NCBI GenBank assembly: GCA_951640165.1
Contig: OX621266.1
Span: 5,580,001 to 5,644,000 of the forward strand
DNA from: Pseudoips prasinana
Lineage: Eukaryota > Arthropoda > Insecta > Lepidoptera > Nolidae
DNA length: 64,000 bases
Direction of reading: 5' to 3'
The position numbers and the translations under genes are program-made. Under the pieces are notes generated by a model. The model made no database searches. It was not told the DNA's origin and saw only the letters and a program-made list of their open reading frames with translations. Below are positions 10,600 to 21,625 of this stretch, one piece after another. Every line of letters begins with the position of its first letter. Position 1 is the first letter of the stretch.

Positions 10600-11220
10600 C
10601 GTCGCCAGTACATTGGCAAACAACAAGTGCAGCGAGCAAGTGAATAACTACAGCTGCATCAGTCGCTAGTGTCGCTACCCACCGTTTGCTGTAATTTCAA
10701 TATAAAAAGTGGTCAACAAGCGTCCCTCCTATACCGTCCGTTTGCTGTCGACAGCTGTTTAGCCTCGCTGGGCCTCGCCCTTAGGAGCGTCTCACCTGGT
10801 GTGGCCGGACCGCTCGACAACACGTAGAAATATTGGATGGAAGGTCAGGCATGCCCAGAAGCCAACAACAGAGGTCACGGCAAATAGCTATAACCCACCC
10901 CCCATAAAAAGGGGGGAATCATTCTACAGTATCTTCTCCCTTGGGATACGAACACAACGACCGTCCCGTTATTTAGCGGGACGCGCATTAACACCTCCGG
11001 CAGGGGGCAATAGCCCCGGAACGGAGTCCTCCGTCCCCGTTGAGGTGGTGTGAGATGGCCTCAGCGAGCAGAGGGGATTCGTTCGACGACTGTTGACCGA
11101 TACACATACTGTACCGTTTCTGTATTATTCAGTGTAGCAATATTTATATTAATAAAAAAATAGTGAAAGTGATTGTGTATCCTGAGTGTGTAGAACAGGG
11201 ATATATAAAAGGATATTAAC
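10600..11220 (+). other. GC-rich block, possible transposon 5' region
   Basis: The composition differs sharply from the AT-rich surroundings. The block includes a short open stretch (10799-11053) and at least five stem-loops (see 10898-11040). It ends in AT-rich sequence with TATATAAAAGG (11211). It could be the 5' UTR of a retrotransposon or an exon of an unknown transcript. The frame is short and has no recognised domain, so no gene is called. Confidence 0.4.
10898..11040. other. Cluster of strong GC hairpins
   Basis: Consecutive perfect stems are visible: CCCCCC/GGGGGG (10898-10903 with 10911-10916), GTCCCG/CGGGAC (10963-10968 with 10977-10982), GGGGC/GCCCC (near 11004-11016) and ACGGAG/CTCCGT (about 11021-11034). 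A short CCC/GGG stem lies at about 10938. A row like this suggests a structured RNA, such as a retrotransposon 5' UTR. Confidence 0.65.
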
Positions 11221-11445
11221 ATTCTAAACAAAGAAAATCAATACTCACAATCTCGCGACTTATCACCATTTTTTTCGAAGATGCCCTCTTGTGTTACAAC
11301 TGCGTCACTGAAAAAAGATAAGTTTCATAAACAATGCCAGCAAGATATCACAAGCATATTTGCTCGTCACTAATGTAGTAGACAATCTTTTTATCGATAC
11401 AATAGAATAATTAGACTCCTGCATACATTCAGCAGCTTGACAAGA
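11221..11445. other. Spacer, nothing recognised
   Basis: AT-rich with no coding frame or repeat boundary that I can support. Confidence 0.4.
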
Positions 11446-11582
11446 ACAGACGCCAGCACATCCAGCTACCCCAATCTGTCAAATTTCTTTTATAGATTTT
11501 CGAGTTTACCACAAAAGCATAAGGTACCCTTTCAATTGGAGAAATTTGAAAGATTGGGGTAGCTGGATGTGCTGGCGTCTGT
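11446..11582. repeat. Foldback with perfect 32-nt arms
   Basis: 11446-11477 and 11551-11582 are exact reverse complements (32 nt). After one mismatch the pairing extends inward through AAATTT to about 11487 and 11542. The loop is about 54-73 nt. It may be a small foldback transposon, a MITE remnant or a precursor-like hairpin RNA. Confidence 0.9.
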
Positions 11583-11702
11583 ACAAGTCTTTTCTTTTTT
11601 TATGTTTAATAAGAACAAATTGAAGGCACTGAGCACGTGGTGAACGCAGAATGTTCTCAATCAGAATTTTAATTTTAGCGACAAATACCGAGGGCACCCT
11701 TA

Positions 11703-11877
11703 GGCCTCCTACGCACTATGCGGTGAGCCGGAATGCGGTCAGCCGTCAGCAATCAATATTGCTGACCGGCTGCCGCATCACAGTGCGAATAAAAACTACT
11801 GTCTGGTGCAAATATCTGAGTTCGGTCAGCCGTACGGCTGGCCGCAATGCGGCTAGCCGCAAAGTGCGTAGGAAGCC
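11703..11877. mobile_element. MITE with TTA target duplication (Harbinger-like)
   Basis: A 175-bp element with long imperfect terminal inverted repeats. The ends read GGCCTCCTACGCACT and, as reverse complement, GGCTTCCTACGCACT, continuing through TGCGG and AGCCG blocks. TTA flanks both sides (11700-11702 and 11878-11880). A TTA/TAA target duplication is typical of PIF/Harbinger elements. It has no coding capacity, hence non-autonomous. Confidence 0.75.
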
Positions 11878-12003
11878 TTACTGGTTTTGAACCATAGCTC
11901 AGGGGGTCACGGAAATAAAATGTCGCAATTTTAAAAGAAGGCTCTACAGGCAAGGGGTCACTGATTTAAAGAACCTACATCAACACACACAAGCACACAC
12001 GAT

Positions 12004-12124
12004 GATCGCACCAGTATTTAATTTTAATAAGGTATTCGCAAGTTTAGAATTTTCATCACCCGAACCGAGGTTACGAGGCGGGTAGTTTTTGCCCATACAT
12101 TACGTATATCTCTATCCACAAACA
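12004..12124 (-). repeat. Direct repeat, copy 1 (interspersed element fragment)
   Basis: About 120 bp, closely similar to 12539-12653, with a small insertion near 12020. On the minus strand both copies read through a common frame that includes VWAKTTRLVTSVRVMKIL, which suggests a dispersed repeat with coding ancestry. No family is named. Confidence 0.75.
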
Positions 12125-12538
12125 TACGATTCCAATCATTCTTTTTGTGTCAATCGTTTAATATTAGCCCCCCTATATATAAAGTAACTTCGTTTTCATT
12201 ATAATACACTTATATATTTCTAAAATCGACTCTAAACAATAGTTTTTGTGTATTTTGTACTGAAAACATAGTTTTTGATCTATTACTTATTATTTTTACA
12301 TAGTGTATATAGCTTTTATAATTGTAATATCAAAAACTCAAGAAAACGCATCCGCCTACACCCTATTTGCGGTTGTAAGACTCATGATCTTTGAGTTCTT
12401 TGGTATAAAGCCTAATTTTCTACTACAAATTATAGTTTTTTAGTGATATCTAATTAGTTTTCTACTGTAACCTAATCTGTTTATTTACTTACCTGTTAGT
12501 TCCCGTCGAGACGCATCCAACGACACTGCAGACACGGT
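12125..12538. other. AT-rich interval between direct repeats
   Basis: No frame of note. On the minus strand a consensus splice donor CAG|GTAAGT lies near 12493, just after a GC-richer stretch (12500-12538) that continues into repeat copy 2. It could be the end of a non-coding exon, but this is only suggestive. Confidence 0.35.
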
Positions 12539-12653
12539 GATCGCACCAGTATTTCATAAGATATTCGCAAGTATAGAATTTTCATCACCCGAACCGAGGT
12601 TACGAGGCGGGTAGTTTTTGCCCATACATTACGTATATCTCTATCCACAAACA
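12539..12653 (-). repeat. Direct repeat, copy 2, abutting the satellite
   Basis: The second copy of the 12004-12124 repeat. Its last shared bases (ACAAACA) run straight into the first satellite monomer at 12654, so it defines the left edge of the array. Confidence 0.75.
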
Positions 12654-12867
12654 AATTTTTTGCCGAAATATGGGTTATTCATTTTGCAATTGCAATTAAC
12701 ACTAAAAACCGATTTGCGCTTTTGCGTGTAAATTGCTAAGAAAATACGGTAAAATCAATTTTCTTTAATTTTCTTGGGGCCAGAAGAACATATTATTTCG
12801 TGCCCACGCGTTATGTATAGTCAGATTACAAATTACAATACAAAAATATTTATTGTAAAGGCTAAAA

Positions 12868-13329
12868 TTGAAAAAATTGTGTGATGAATTACTGTTTTCT
12901 AAAGAAATGTTCCCGAGCTTAGGTGCAATTTTGTTGTTAAGATTTTGTATGAAAATAAACTATTATGCCAATTTTTTGACGTTTCTGTCGTCCGATTACC
13001 GCGAACGGGGTGTCCAAGGACGCGCCTTAAGAAAGGCTATACAGAAACGATAAAAAAAGGAGATGTGTTCTTGAAAAAAAATTGAAATTTGGTCTCAAAA
13101 CCTGTTTTTGAACCAAATTTTTTGCCGAAATATGGGTTATTCATTTTGCAATTGCAATTAACACTAAAAACCGATTTGCGCTTTTGCGTGTAAATTGCTA
13201 AGAAAATACGGTAAAATCAATTTTCTTTAATTTTCTTGGGGCCAGAAGAACATATTATTTCGTGCCCACGCGTAAGGTTCAGTCAGATTACAAATTACAA
13301 TACAAAAATATTTAGTGTAAAGGCTAAAA
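12868..13329 (+). repeat. Representative satellite monomer (462 bp)
   Basis: Counting from TTGAAAAAATTGTGTGATG, the next phase-equivalent start is 13330. Order of landmarks: TTAGGTGCAATTTTG, the CENP-B-box-like motif on the minus strand (12990-13006), a GCGCC-rich block, an A-run, AACCTGTTTTTGAACC, TTTGCAATTGCAATTAAC, GCGTGTAAATTGCTAAG, CTTGGGGCC, then AGTCAGATTACAAATTAC and back to the start. Confidence 0.9.
12990..13006 (-). other. CENP-B-box-like motif (first clear copy)
   Basis: On the minus strand this reads GTTCGCGGTAATCGGAC. The mammalian CENP-B box is NTTCGNNNNANNCGGGN; 8 of 9 fixed positions match, and the last fixed G is A. The same site recurs once per full monomer through the array and in the inverted 549-bp array. 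Binding is not shown; this is a sequence match only. Confidence 0.7.
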
Positions 13330-16300
13330 TTGAAAAAATTGTGTGATGAATTACTGTTTTCTAAAGAAATGTTCCCGAGCTTAGGTGCAATTTTGTTGTT
13401 AAGATTTTGTATGAAAATAAACTATTATGCCAATTTTTTGACGTTTCTGTCGTCCGATTACCGCGAACGGGGTGTCCAAGGACGCGCCTCACCGAGGGCT
13501 ATACAGAAACGATAAAAAAATGCGAAAAGTTCTTGAAAAAAAATTGAAAATTTTGTCTAAAAACCTATTTTTGAACCAAATTTTTTGCCGAAATATGGGT
13601 TATTCATTTTGCAATTGCAATTAACACTAAAAACTGACTTGCGCTTTTGCGTGTAAATTGCTAAGAAAATACGGGAAAATCGATTTTCTTTAATTTTCTT
13701 GGGGCCGGGAGTACATATTTCATGCCTACGCGTTAGGTATAGTCAGATTACAAATTACAATACAAAAATATTAAGTGTAAAGGCTAAAATTGTAAAAATT
13801 GTGTGATGAATTACTGTTTTCTAAAGAAATGTTCCCGAGCTTAGGTGCAATTTTGTTGTTAAGATTTTGTATGATAATAAATTATAATGCCAATTTTTTT
13901 ACGGTTCTTTCGTCCGATTACCGCGAACCGGGTAACCAAGGACGCGCCTCACCAAGGGCTATACAGAAACGATCCAAAAATGCGAAATGTTCTTGAAAAA
14001 AAATTGAAATTTGGTCTAAAAACCTGTTTTTGAACCAAATTTTTTGCCGAAATATGGGTTATTGATTTTGCAATTGCAATTAACACGCAGAATCGACTTG
14101 CGATTTTGCGTGTAAATTGCTAAGAAAATACGGGACAATCGATTTTCTTTAATTTTCTTGGGGCCAGAAGAACATATTATTTCGTGCCCACGCGTTATGT
14201 ATAGTCAGATTACAAATTACAATACAAAAATATTTAGTGTAAAGGCTAAAATTGAAAAAATTGTGTGATGAATTACTGTTTTCTAAAGAAATGTTCCCGA
14301 GCTTAGGTGCAATTTTGTTGTTAAGATTTTGTATGAAAATAAACTATTATGCCAATTTTTTGACGTTTCTGTCGTCCGATTACCGCGAACGAGGTGTCCA
14401 AGGACGCGCCTTAACAAAGGCTATACAGAAACGATCGAAAAACGAGATGTGTCCTTGAAAAAAATTTGAAATTTGGTCTAAAAACCTGTTTTTGAACCAA
14501 ATTTTTTGCCGAAATATGGGTTATTCATTTTGCAATTGCAATTAACACTAAAAACCGATTTGCGCTTTAGCGTGTAAATTGCTAAGAAAATACGGTAAAA
14601 TCAATTTTCTTTAATTTTCTTGGGGCCAGAAGAACATTTTATTTCGTGCCCACGCGTTAGGTATAGTCAGATTACAAATTACAATACAAAAATATTTAGT
14701 GTAAAGGCTAAAATTGAAAAAATTGTGTGATGAATTACTGTTTTCTAAAGAAATGTTCCCGAGCTTAGGTGCAATTTTGTTGTTAAGATTTTGTATGAAA
14801 ATAAACTATTATGCCAATTTTTTGACTGTACTTTAGTCCGATTAACGCGAATGGGATTTATAGGGACGCGCCTCACCGAAGACTATACAGAAACGATCAA
14901 AAAAGGAGATGTGTTCTTGAAAAAAAATTGAAATTTGGTCTCAAAACCTGTTTTTGAACCAAATTTTTTGCCGAAATATGGGTTATTCATTTTGCAATTG
15001 CAATTAACACTAAAAACCGATTTGCGCTTTTGCGTGTAAATTGCTAAGAAAATACGGTAAAATCAATTTTCTTTAATTTTCTTGGGGCCAGAAGAACATA
15101 TTATTTCGTGCCCACGCGTTAGGTATAGTCAGATTACAAATTACAATACAAAAATATTTAGTGTAAAGGCTAAAATTGAAAAAATTGTGTGATGAATTAC
15201 TGTTTTCTAAAGAAATGTTCCCGAGCTTAGGTGCAATTTGTTGTTAAGATTTTGTATGAAAATAAACTATTATGCCAATTTTTTGACGTTTCTGTCGTCC
15301 GATTACCGCGAACGGGGTGTCCAAGGACGCGCCTTAACAAAGGCTATACAGACACGATCAAAAAAGTAGATGTGTTCTTGAAAAAAAATTGAAATTTGGT
15401 CTCAAAACCTGTTTTTGAACCAAATTTTTTGCCGAAATATGGGTTATTCATTTTGCAATTGCAATTAACACGCAGAATCGACTTGCGGTTTTGCGTGTAA
15501 ATTGCTAAGAAAATACGGGAAAATCAATTTTCTTTAATTTTCTTGGGGCCAGGAGAACATATTTTTTCGTGCCCACGGGTTATGTATAGTCAGATTACAA
15601 ATTACAATACAAAAATATTTAGTGTAAAGGCTAAAATTGAAAAAATTGTGTGATGAATTACTGTTTTCTAAAGAAATGTTCCCGAGCTTAGGTGCAATTT
15701 TGTTGTTAAGATTTTGTATGAAAATAAACTATTATGCCAATTTTTTGACGTCTCTGTCGTCCGATTACCGCGAACGGGGTGTCCAAGGACGCGCCTCACC
15801 GTGGGCTATACAGAAACGATAAAAAAATGCGAAAATTTCTTGAAAATAAATTTAAATTTTGTCTAAAAACCTGTTTTTGAACCAAATTTTTTGCCGAAAT
15901 ATGGGTTATTCATTTTGCAATTGCAATTAACACTAAAAACTGACTTGCGCTTTTGCGTGTAAATTGCTAAGAAAATACGGGAAAATCGATTTTCTTTAAT
16001 TTTCTTGGGGCCGGGAGTACATATTTCATGCCTACGCGTTAGGTTTAGTCAGATTACAAATTACAATACAAAAATATTAAGTGTAAAGGCTAAAATTGAA
16101 AAAATTGTGTGATGAATTACTGTTTTCTAAAGAAATGTTCCCGAGCTTAGGTGCAATTTTGTTGTTAAGATTTTGTATGAAAATAAACTATTATGCCAAT
16201 TTTTTGACTGTACTTTAGTCCGATTAACGCGAATGGGATTTATAGGGACGCGCCTCACCGAAGACTATACAGAAACGATCAAAAAAGGAGATGTGTTCTT

Positions 16301-19300
16301 GAAAAAAAATTGAAATTTGGTCTCAAAACCTGTTTTTGAACCAAATTTTGAGCGAAATATGGGTTATTCATTTTGCAATTGCAATTAACACTAAAAACCG
16401 ATTTGCGCTTTTGCGTGTAAATTGCTAAGAAAATACGGTAAAATCAATTTTCTTTAATTTTCTTGGGGCCAGGAGAACATATTATTTCGTGCCCACGCGT
16501 TATGTATAGTCAGATTACGAATTACAATACAAAAATATTTAATGTAAAGGCTAAAATTGAAAAAATTGTGTGATGAATTACAGTTTTCTAAAGAAATGTT
16601 CCCGAGCTTAGGTGCAATTTTGTTGTTAAGATTTTGTATGAAAATAAACTATTATGCCAATTTTTTGACGTTTCTGTCGTCCGATTACCGCGAACGGGGT
16701 GTCCAAGGACGCGCCTTAACAAAGGCTATACAGAAACGATCAAAAAATGCGAAAAGTTCTTGAAAAAAAATTGAAATTTGGTCTTAAAACCTGTTTTTGA
16801 ACCAAATTTTTTGCCGAAATATGGGTTATTCATTTTGCAATTGCAATTAACACTAAAAACTGACTTGCGATTTTGCGTGTAAATTGCTAAGAAAATACGG
16901 GAAAATCAATTTTCTTTAATTTTCTTGGGGCCAGGAGAACATATTTTTTCGTGCCCACGGGTTATGTTTAGTCAGATTACAAATTACAATACAAAAATAT
17001 TTAGTGTAAAGGCTAAAATTGAAAAAATTGTGTGATGAATTACTGTTTTCTAAAGAAATGTTCCCGAGCTTAGGTGCAATTTCGTTGTTAAGATTTTGTA
17101 TGATAATAAACTATAATGCCAATTTTTTTACGGTTCTTTCGTCCGATTACCGCGAACCGGGTAACCAAGGACGCGCCTCACCAAGGGCTATACAGAAACG
17201 ATCCAAAAATGCGAAATGTTCTTGAAAAAAAATTGAAATTTGGTCTAAAAACCTGTTTTTGAACCAAATTTTTTGCCGAAATATGGGTTATTGATTTTGC
17301 AATTGCAATTAACACGCAGAATCGACTTGCGATTTTGCGTGTAAATTGCTAAGAAAATACGGGACAATCGATTTTCTTTAATTTTCTTGGGGCCAGAAGA
17401 ACATATTATTTCGTGCCCACGCGTTTGGTATAGTCAGATTACAAATAACAATACAAAAAAATTAAGTTTTAAGGCTAAAATTTAACAAATTGTGTGATGA
17501 ATTACTGTTTTCTAAAGAAATGTTCCCGAGCTTAGGTGCAATTTTGTTGTTAAGATTTTGTATGAAAATAAACTATTATGCCAATTTTTTGACGGTACTT
17601 TCGTCCGATTACCGCGAACGGGATTTATAGGGACGCGCCTCACCAAAGGCTATACAGAAACGATCAAAAAACAAGGGGTGTCCTTGAAAAAAAATTGAAA
17701 GTTGGTGTAAAAACCTGTTTTAGAACCAATTTTTTTGCCGAAATATGCGTTATTCATTTTACAATTGCAATTAACACGCAGAATCGACTTGCGGTTTTGC
17801 GTGTGAATTGCTAAGAAAATACGGGAAAATCGATTTTCTTTAATTTTCTTGGGGCCGGGAGTACATATTTCATGCCTACGCGTTAGGTATAGTCAGATTA
17901 CAAATTACAATACAAAAATATTTGGTGTAAAGGCTAAAATTGAAAAAATTGTGTGATGAATTACTGTTTTCTAAAGAAATGTTCCCGAGCTTAGGTGCAA
18001 TTTTGTTGTTAAGATTTTGTATGAAAATAAACTATTATGCCAATTTTTTGAAGTTTCTGTTGTCCGATTACCGCGAACGGGGTGTCCAAGGACGCGCCTC
18101 AACGAAAGCTATACAGAAACGATCAAAAAAGGAGATGTGTTCTTGAAAAAAATTTGAAATTTGGTCTAAATACCTGTTTTTGAACCAATTTTTTTGCCGA
18201 AATATGGGTTATTCATTTTGCAATTGCAATTAACACTAAAAACCGACTTGCGCTTTTGCGTGTAAATTGCTAAGAAAATACGGTTAAATCAATTTTCTTT
18301 AATTTTCTTGGGGCCAGAAGAACATATTATTTCGTGCCCACGCGTTATGTATAGTCAGATTACAAATTACAATACAAAAATATTAAGTGTAAAGGCTAAA
18401 ATTGAAAAAATTGTGTGATGAATTACTGTTTTCTAAAGAAATGTTCCCGAGCTTAGGTGCAATTTTGTTGTTAAGATTTTGTATGAAAATAAACTATTAT
18501 GCCAATTTTTTGACGTTTCTGTCGTCCGATTACCGCGAACGGGGTGTCCAAGGACGCGCCTTAACAAAGGCTATACAGAAACGATAAAAAAAGGAGATGT
18601 GTTCTTGAAAAAAAATTGAAATTTGGTCTCAAAACCTGTTTTTGAACCAAATTTTTTGCCGAAATATGGGTTATTCATTTTGCAATTGCAATTAACACTT
18701 AAAACCGACTTGCACTTTTGCGTGTAAATTGCTAAGAAAATACGGTAAAATCAATTTTCTTTAATTTTCTTGGGGCCAGAAGAACATTTTATTTCGTGCT
18801 TACGCGTTATGTATAGTCAGATTACAAATTACAATACAAAAATATTTAGTGTAAAGGCTAAAATTTAAAAAATTGTGTGATGAATTACTGTTTTCTAAAG
18901 AAATGTTCCCGAGCTTAGGTGCAATTTTGTTGTTAAGATTTTGTATGAAAATAAACTATTATGCCAATTTTTTGACGTTTCTGTCGTCCGATTACCGCGA
19001 ACGGGGTGTCCAAGGACGCGCCTCACCGAGGGCTATACAGAAACGATAAAAAAATGCGAAAAGTTCTTGAAAAAAAATTGAAAATTTTGTCTCCTGTTTT
19101 TGAACCAAATTTTTTGCCGAAATATGGGTTATTCATTTTGCAATTGCAATTAACACTAAAAACTGACTTGCGCTTTTGCGTGTAAATTGCTAAGAAAATA
19201 CGGGAAAATCGATTTTCTTTAATTTCCTTGGGGCCGGGAGTACATATTTCATGCCTACGCGTTAGGTATAGTCAGATTACAAATTACAATACAAAAATAT

Positions 19301-19754
19301 TAAGTGTAAAGGCTAAAATTGAAAAAATTGTGTGATGAATAACTGTTTTCTAAAGAAATGTTCCCGAGCTTAGGTGCAATTTTGTTGTTAAGATTTTGTA
19401 TGAAAATAAACTATTATGCCAATTTTTTGACGTTTCTGTCGTCCGATTACCGCGAACGGGGTGTCCAAGGACGCGACTTAACAAAGGCTATACAGAAACG
19501 ATAAAAAAAGGAGATGTGTTCTTGAAAAAAAATTGAAATTTGGTCTCAAAACCTGTTTTTGAACCAAATTTTTTGCCGAAATATGGGTTATTCATTTTGC
19601 AATTGCAATTAACACTAAAAACCGATTTGCGCTTTTGCGTGTAAATTGCTAAGAAAATACGGGAAAATCAATTTTCTTTAATTTTCTTGGGGCCAGAAGA
19701 ACATATTATTTCGTGCCCACGCGTTAGGTATAGTCAGATTACAAATTACAATAC

Positions 19755-19800
19755 AAAAATATTTAGTGTAAAGGCTATTTAGTGTAAAGGCTATACAGAA
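19755..19800 (+). repeat. Internal deletion junction in a monomer
   Basis: The phrase TTTAGTGTAAAGGCTA occurs twice in immediate succession and then jumps to TACAGAAACG, so about 160 bp of a monomer is missing. The same junction appears at about 32190-32235 and 38943-38990, marking blocks A, B and C as copies of one ancestor. Confidence 0.85.
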
Positions 19801-21625
19801 ACGATCCAAAAATGCGAAATGTTCTTGAAAAAAAATTGAAATTTGGTCTAAAAACCTGTTTTTGAACCAAATTTTTTGCCGAAATATGGTTTATTGATTT
19901 TGCAATTGCAATTAACACGCAGAATCGACTTGCGATTTTGCGTGTAAATTGCTAAGAAAATACGGGAAAATCGATTTTCTTTAATTTTATTGGGGCCGGA
20001 AGAACATATTATTTCGTGCCCACGCGTTTGGTTTAGTCAGATTACAAATTACAATACAAAAATATTTAGTGTTAAGGCTAAAATTTAAAAAATTGTGTGA
20101 TGAATTACTGTTTTCTAAAGAAATGTTCCCGAGCTTAGGTGCAATTTTGTTGTTAAGATTTTGTATGAAAATAAACTATTATGCCAATTTTTTGACGTTT
20201 CTGTCGTCCGATTACCGCGAACGGGATTTATAGGGACGCGCCTCACCAAAGGCTATACAGAAACGATCATAAAACAAGGGGTGTCCTTGAAAAAAAATTG
20301 AAATTTGGTGTAAAAACCTGTTTTTGAACCAATTTTTTTGCCGAAATATGCGTTATTCATTTTACAATTGCAATTAACACGCAGAATCGACTTGCGGTTT
20401 TGCGTGTTAATTGCTAAGAAAATACGGGAAAATCGATTTTCTTTAATTTTCTTGGGGCCGGGAGTACATATTTCATGCCTACGCGTTAGGTATAGTCAGA
20501 TTACAAATTACAATACAAAAATATTTGATGTAAAGGCTAAAATTGAAAAAATTGTGTGATGAATTACTGTTTTCTAAAGAAATGTTCCCGAGCTTAGGTG
20601 CAATTTTGTTGTTAAGATTTTGTATGAAAATAAACTATTATGCCAATTTTTTGAAGTTTCTGTTTTCCGATTACCGCGAACGGGGTGTCCAAGGACGCGC
20701 CTCAACGAAGGCTATACAGAAATGATCAAAAAAGGAGATGTGTTCTTAAAAAAAATTTAAAATTTGGTCTAAAAACCTGTTTTTGAACCAATTTTTTTGC
20801 CGAAATATGGGTTATTCATTTTGCAATTGCAATTAACACTTAAAACCGACTTGCACTTTTGCGTGTAAATTGCTAAGAAAATACGGTTAAATCAATTTTC
20901 TTTAATTTTCTTGGGGCCAGAAGAACATATTATTTCGTGCCCACGCGTTATGTATAGTCAGATTACAAATTACAATACAAAACTATTTAGTGTAAAGGCT
21001 AATATTGCAAAAAATTTGTGATGAATTACAGTTTTCTAAAGAAATGTTCCCGAGCTTAGGTGCAATTTTGTTGTTAAGATTTTGTATGAAAATAAACTAT
21101 TATGCCAATTTTTTGACGTTTCTGTCGTCCGATTACCGCGAACGGGGTGTCCAAGGACGCGCCTTAACAAAGGCTATACAGAAACGATCAAAAAAGGAGA
21201 TGTGTCCTTGAAAAAAAATTGAAATTTGGTCTCAAAACCTGTTTTTGAACCAAATTTTTTGCCGAAATATGGGTTATTCATTTTGCAATTGCAATTAACA
21301 CTTAAAACCGACTTGCACTTTTGCGTGTAAATTGCTAAGAAAATACGGTAAAATCAATTTTCTTTAATTTTCTTGGGGCCAGAAGAACATTTTATTTCGT
21401 GCTTACGCGTTATGTATAGTCAGATTACAAATTACAATACAAAAATATTTAGTGTAAAGGCTAAAATTTAAAAAATTGTGTGATGAATTACTGTTTTCTA
21501 AAGAAATGTTCCCGAGCTTAGGTGCAATTTTGTTGTTAAGATTTTGTATGAAAATAAACTATTATGCCAATTTTTTGACGTTTCTGTCGTCCGATTACCG
21601 CGAACGGGGTGTCCAAGGACGCGCC

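Larger units (their letters stand above)
12986..21625 (+). repeat. Higher-order repeat block A
   Basis: This ordered series of variant monomers recurs in block B at +12434 bp (from 12986 to about 20216) and in block C at +19187 bp (from about 13580 to about 21625). Private marks shared by the blocks include a truncated monomer at about 19755-19800 and a small deletion at about 19092. Only rare single-base differences were seen. Confidence 0.9.

Noticed and set aside
10898..10916. Bacterial-type terminator (GC stem)
   Set aside because: There is no U-tract or bacterial gene context; the window is insect-like.
10799..11053. 84-codon frame as a gene
   Set aside because: It lies in a hairpin-rich block, has no domain and low-complexity use of Pro/Arg/Thr; better seen as structured non-coding sequence.
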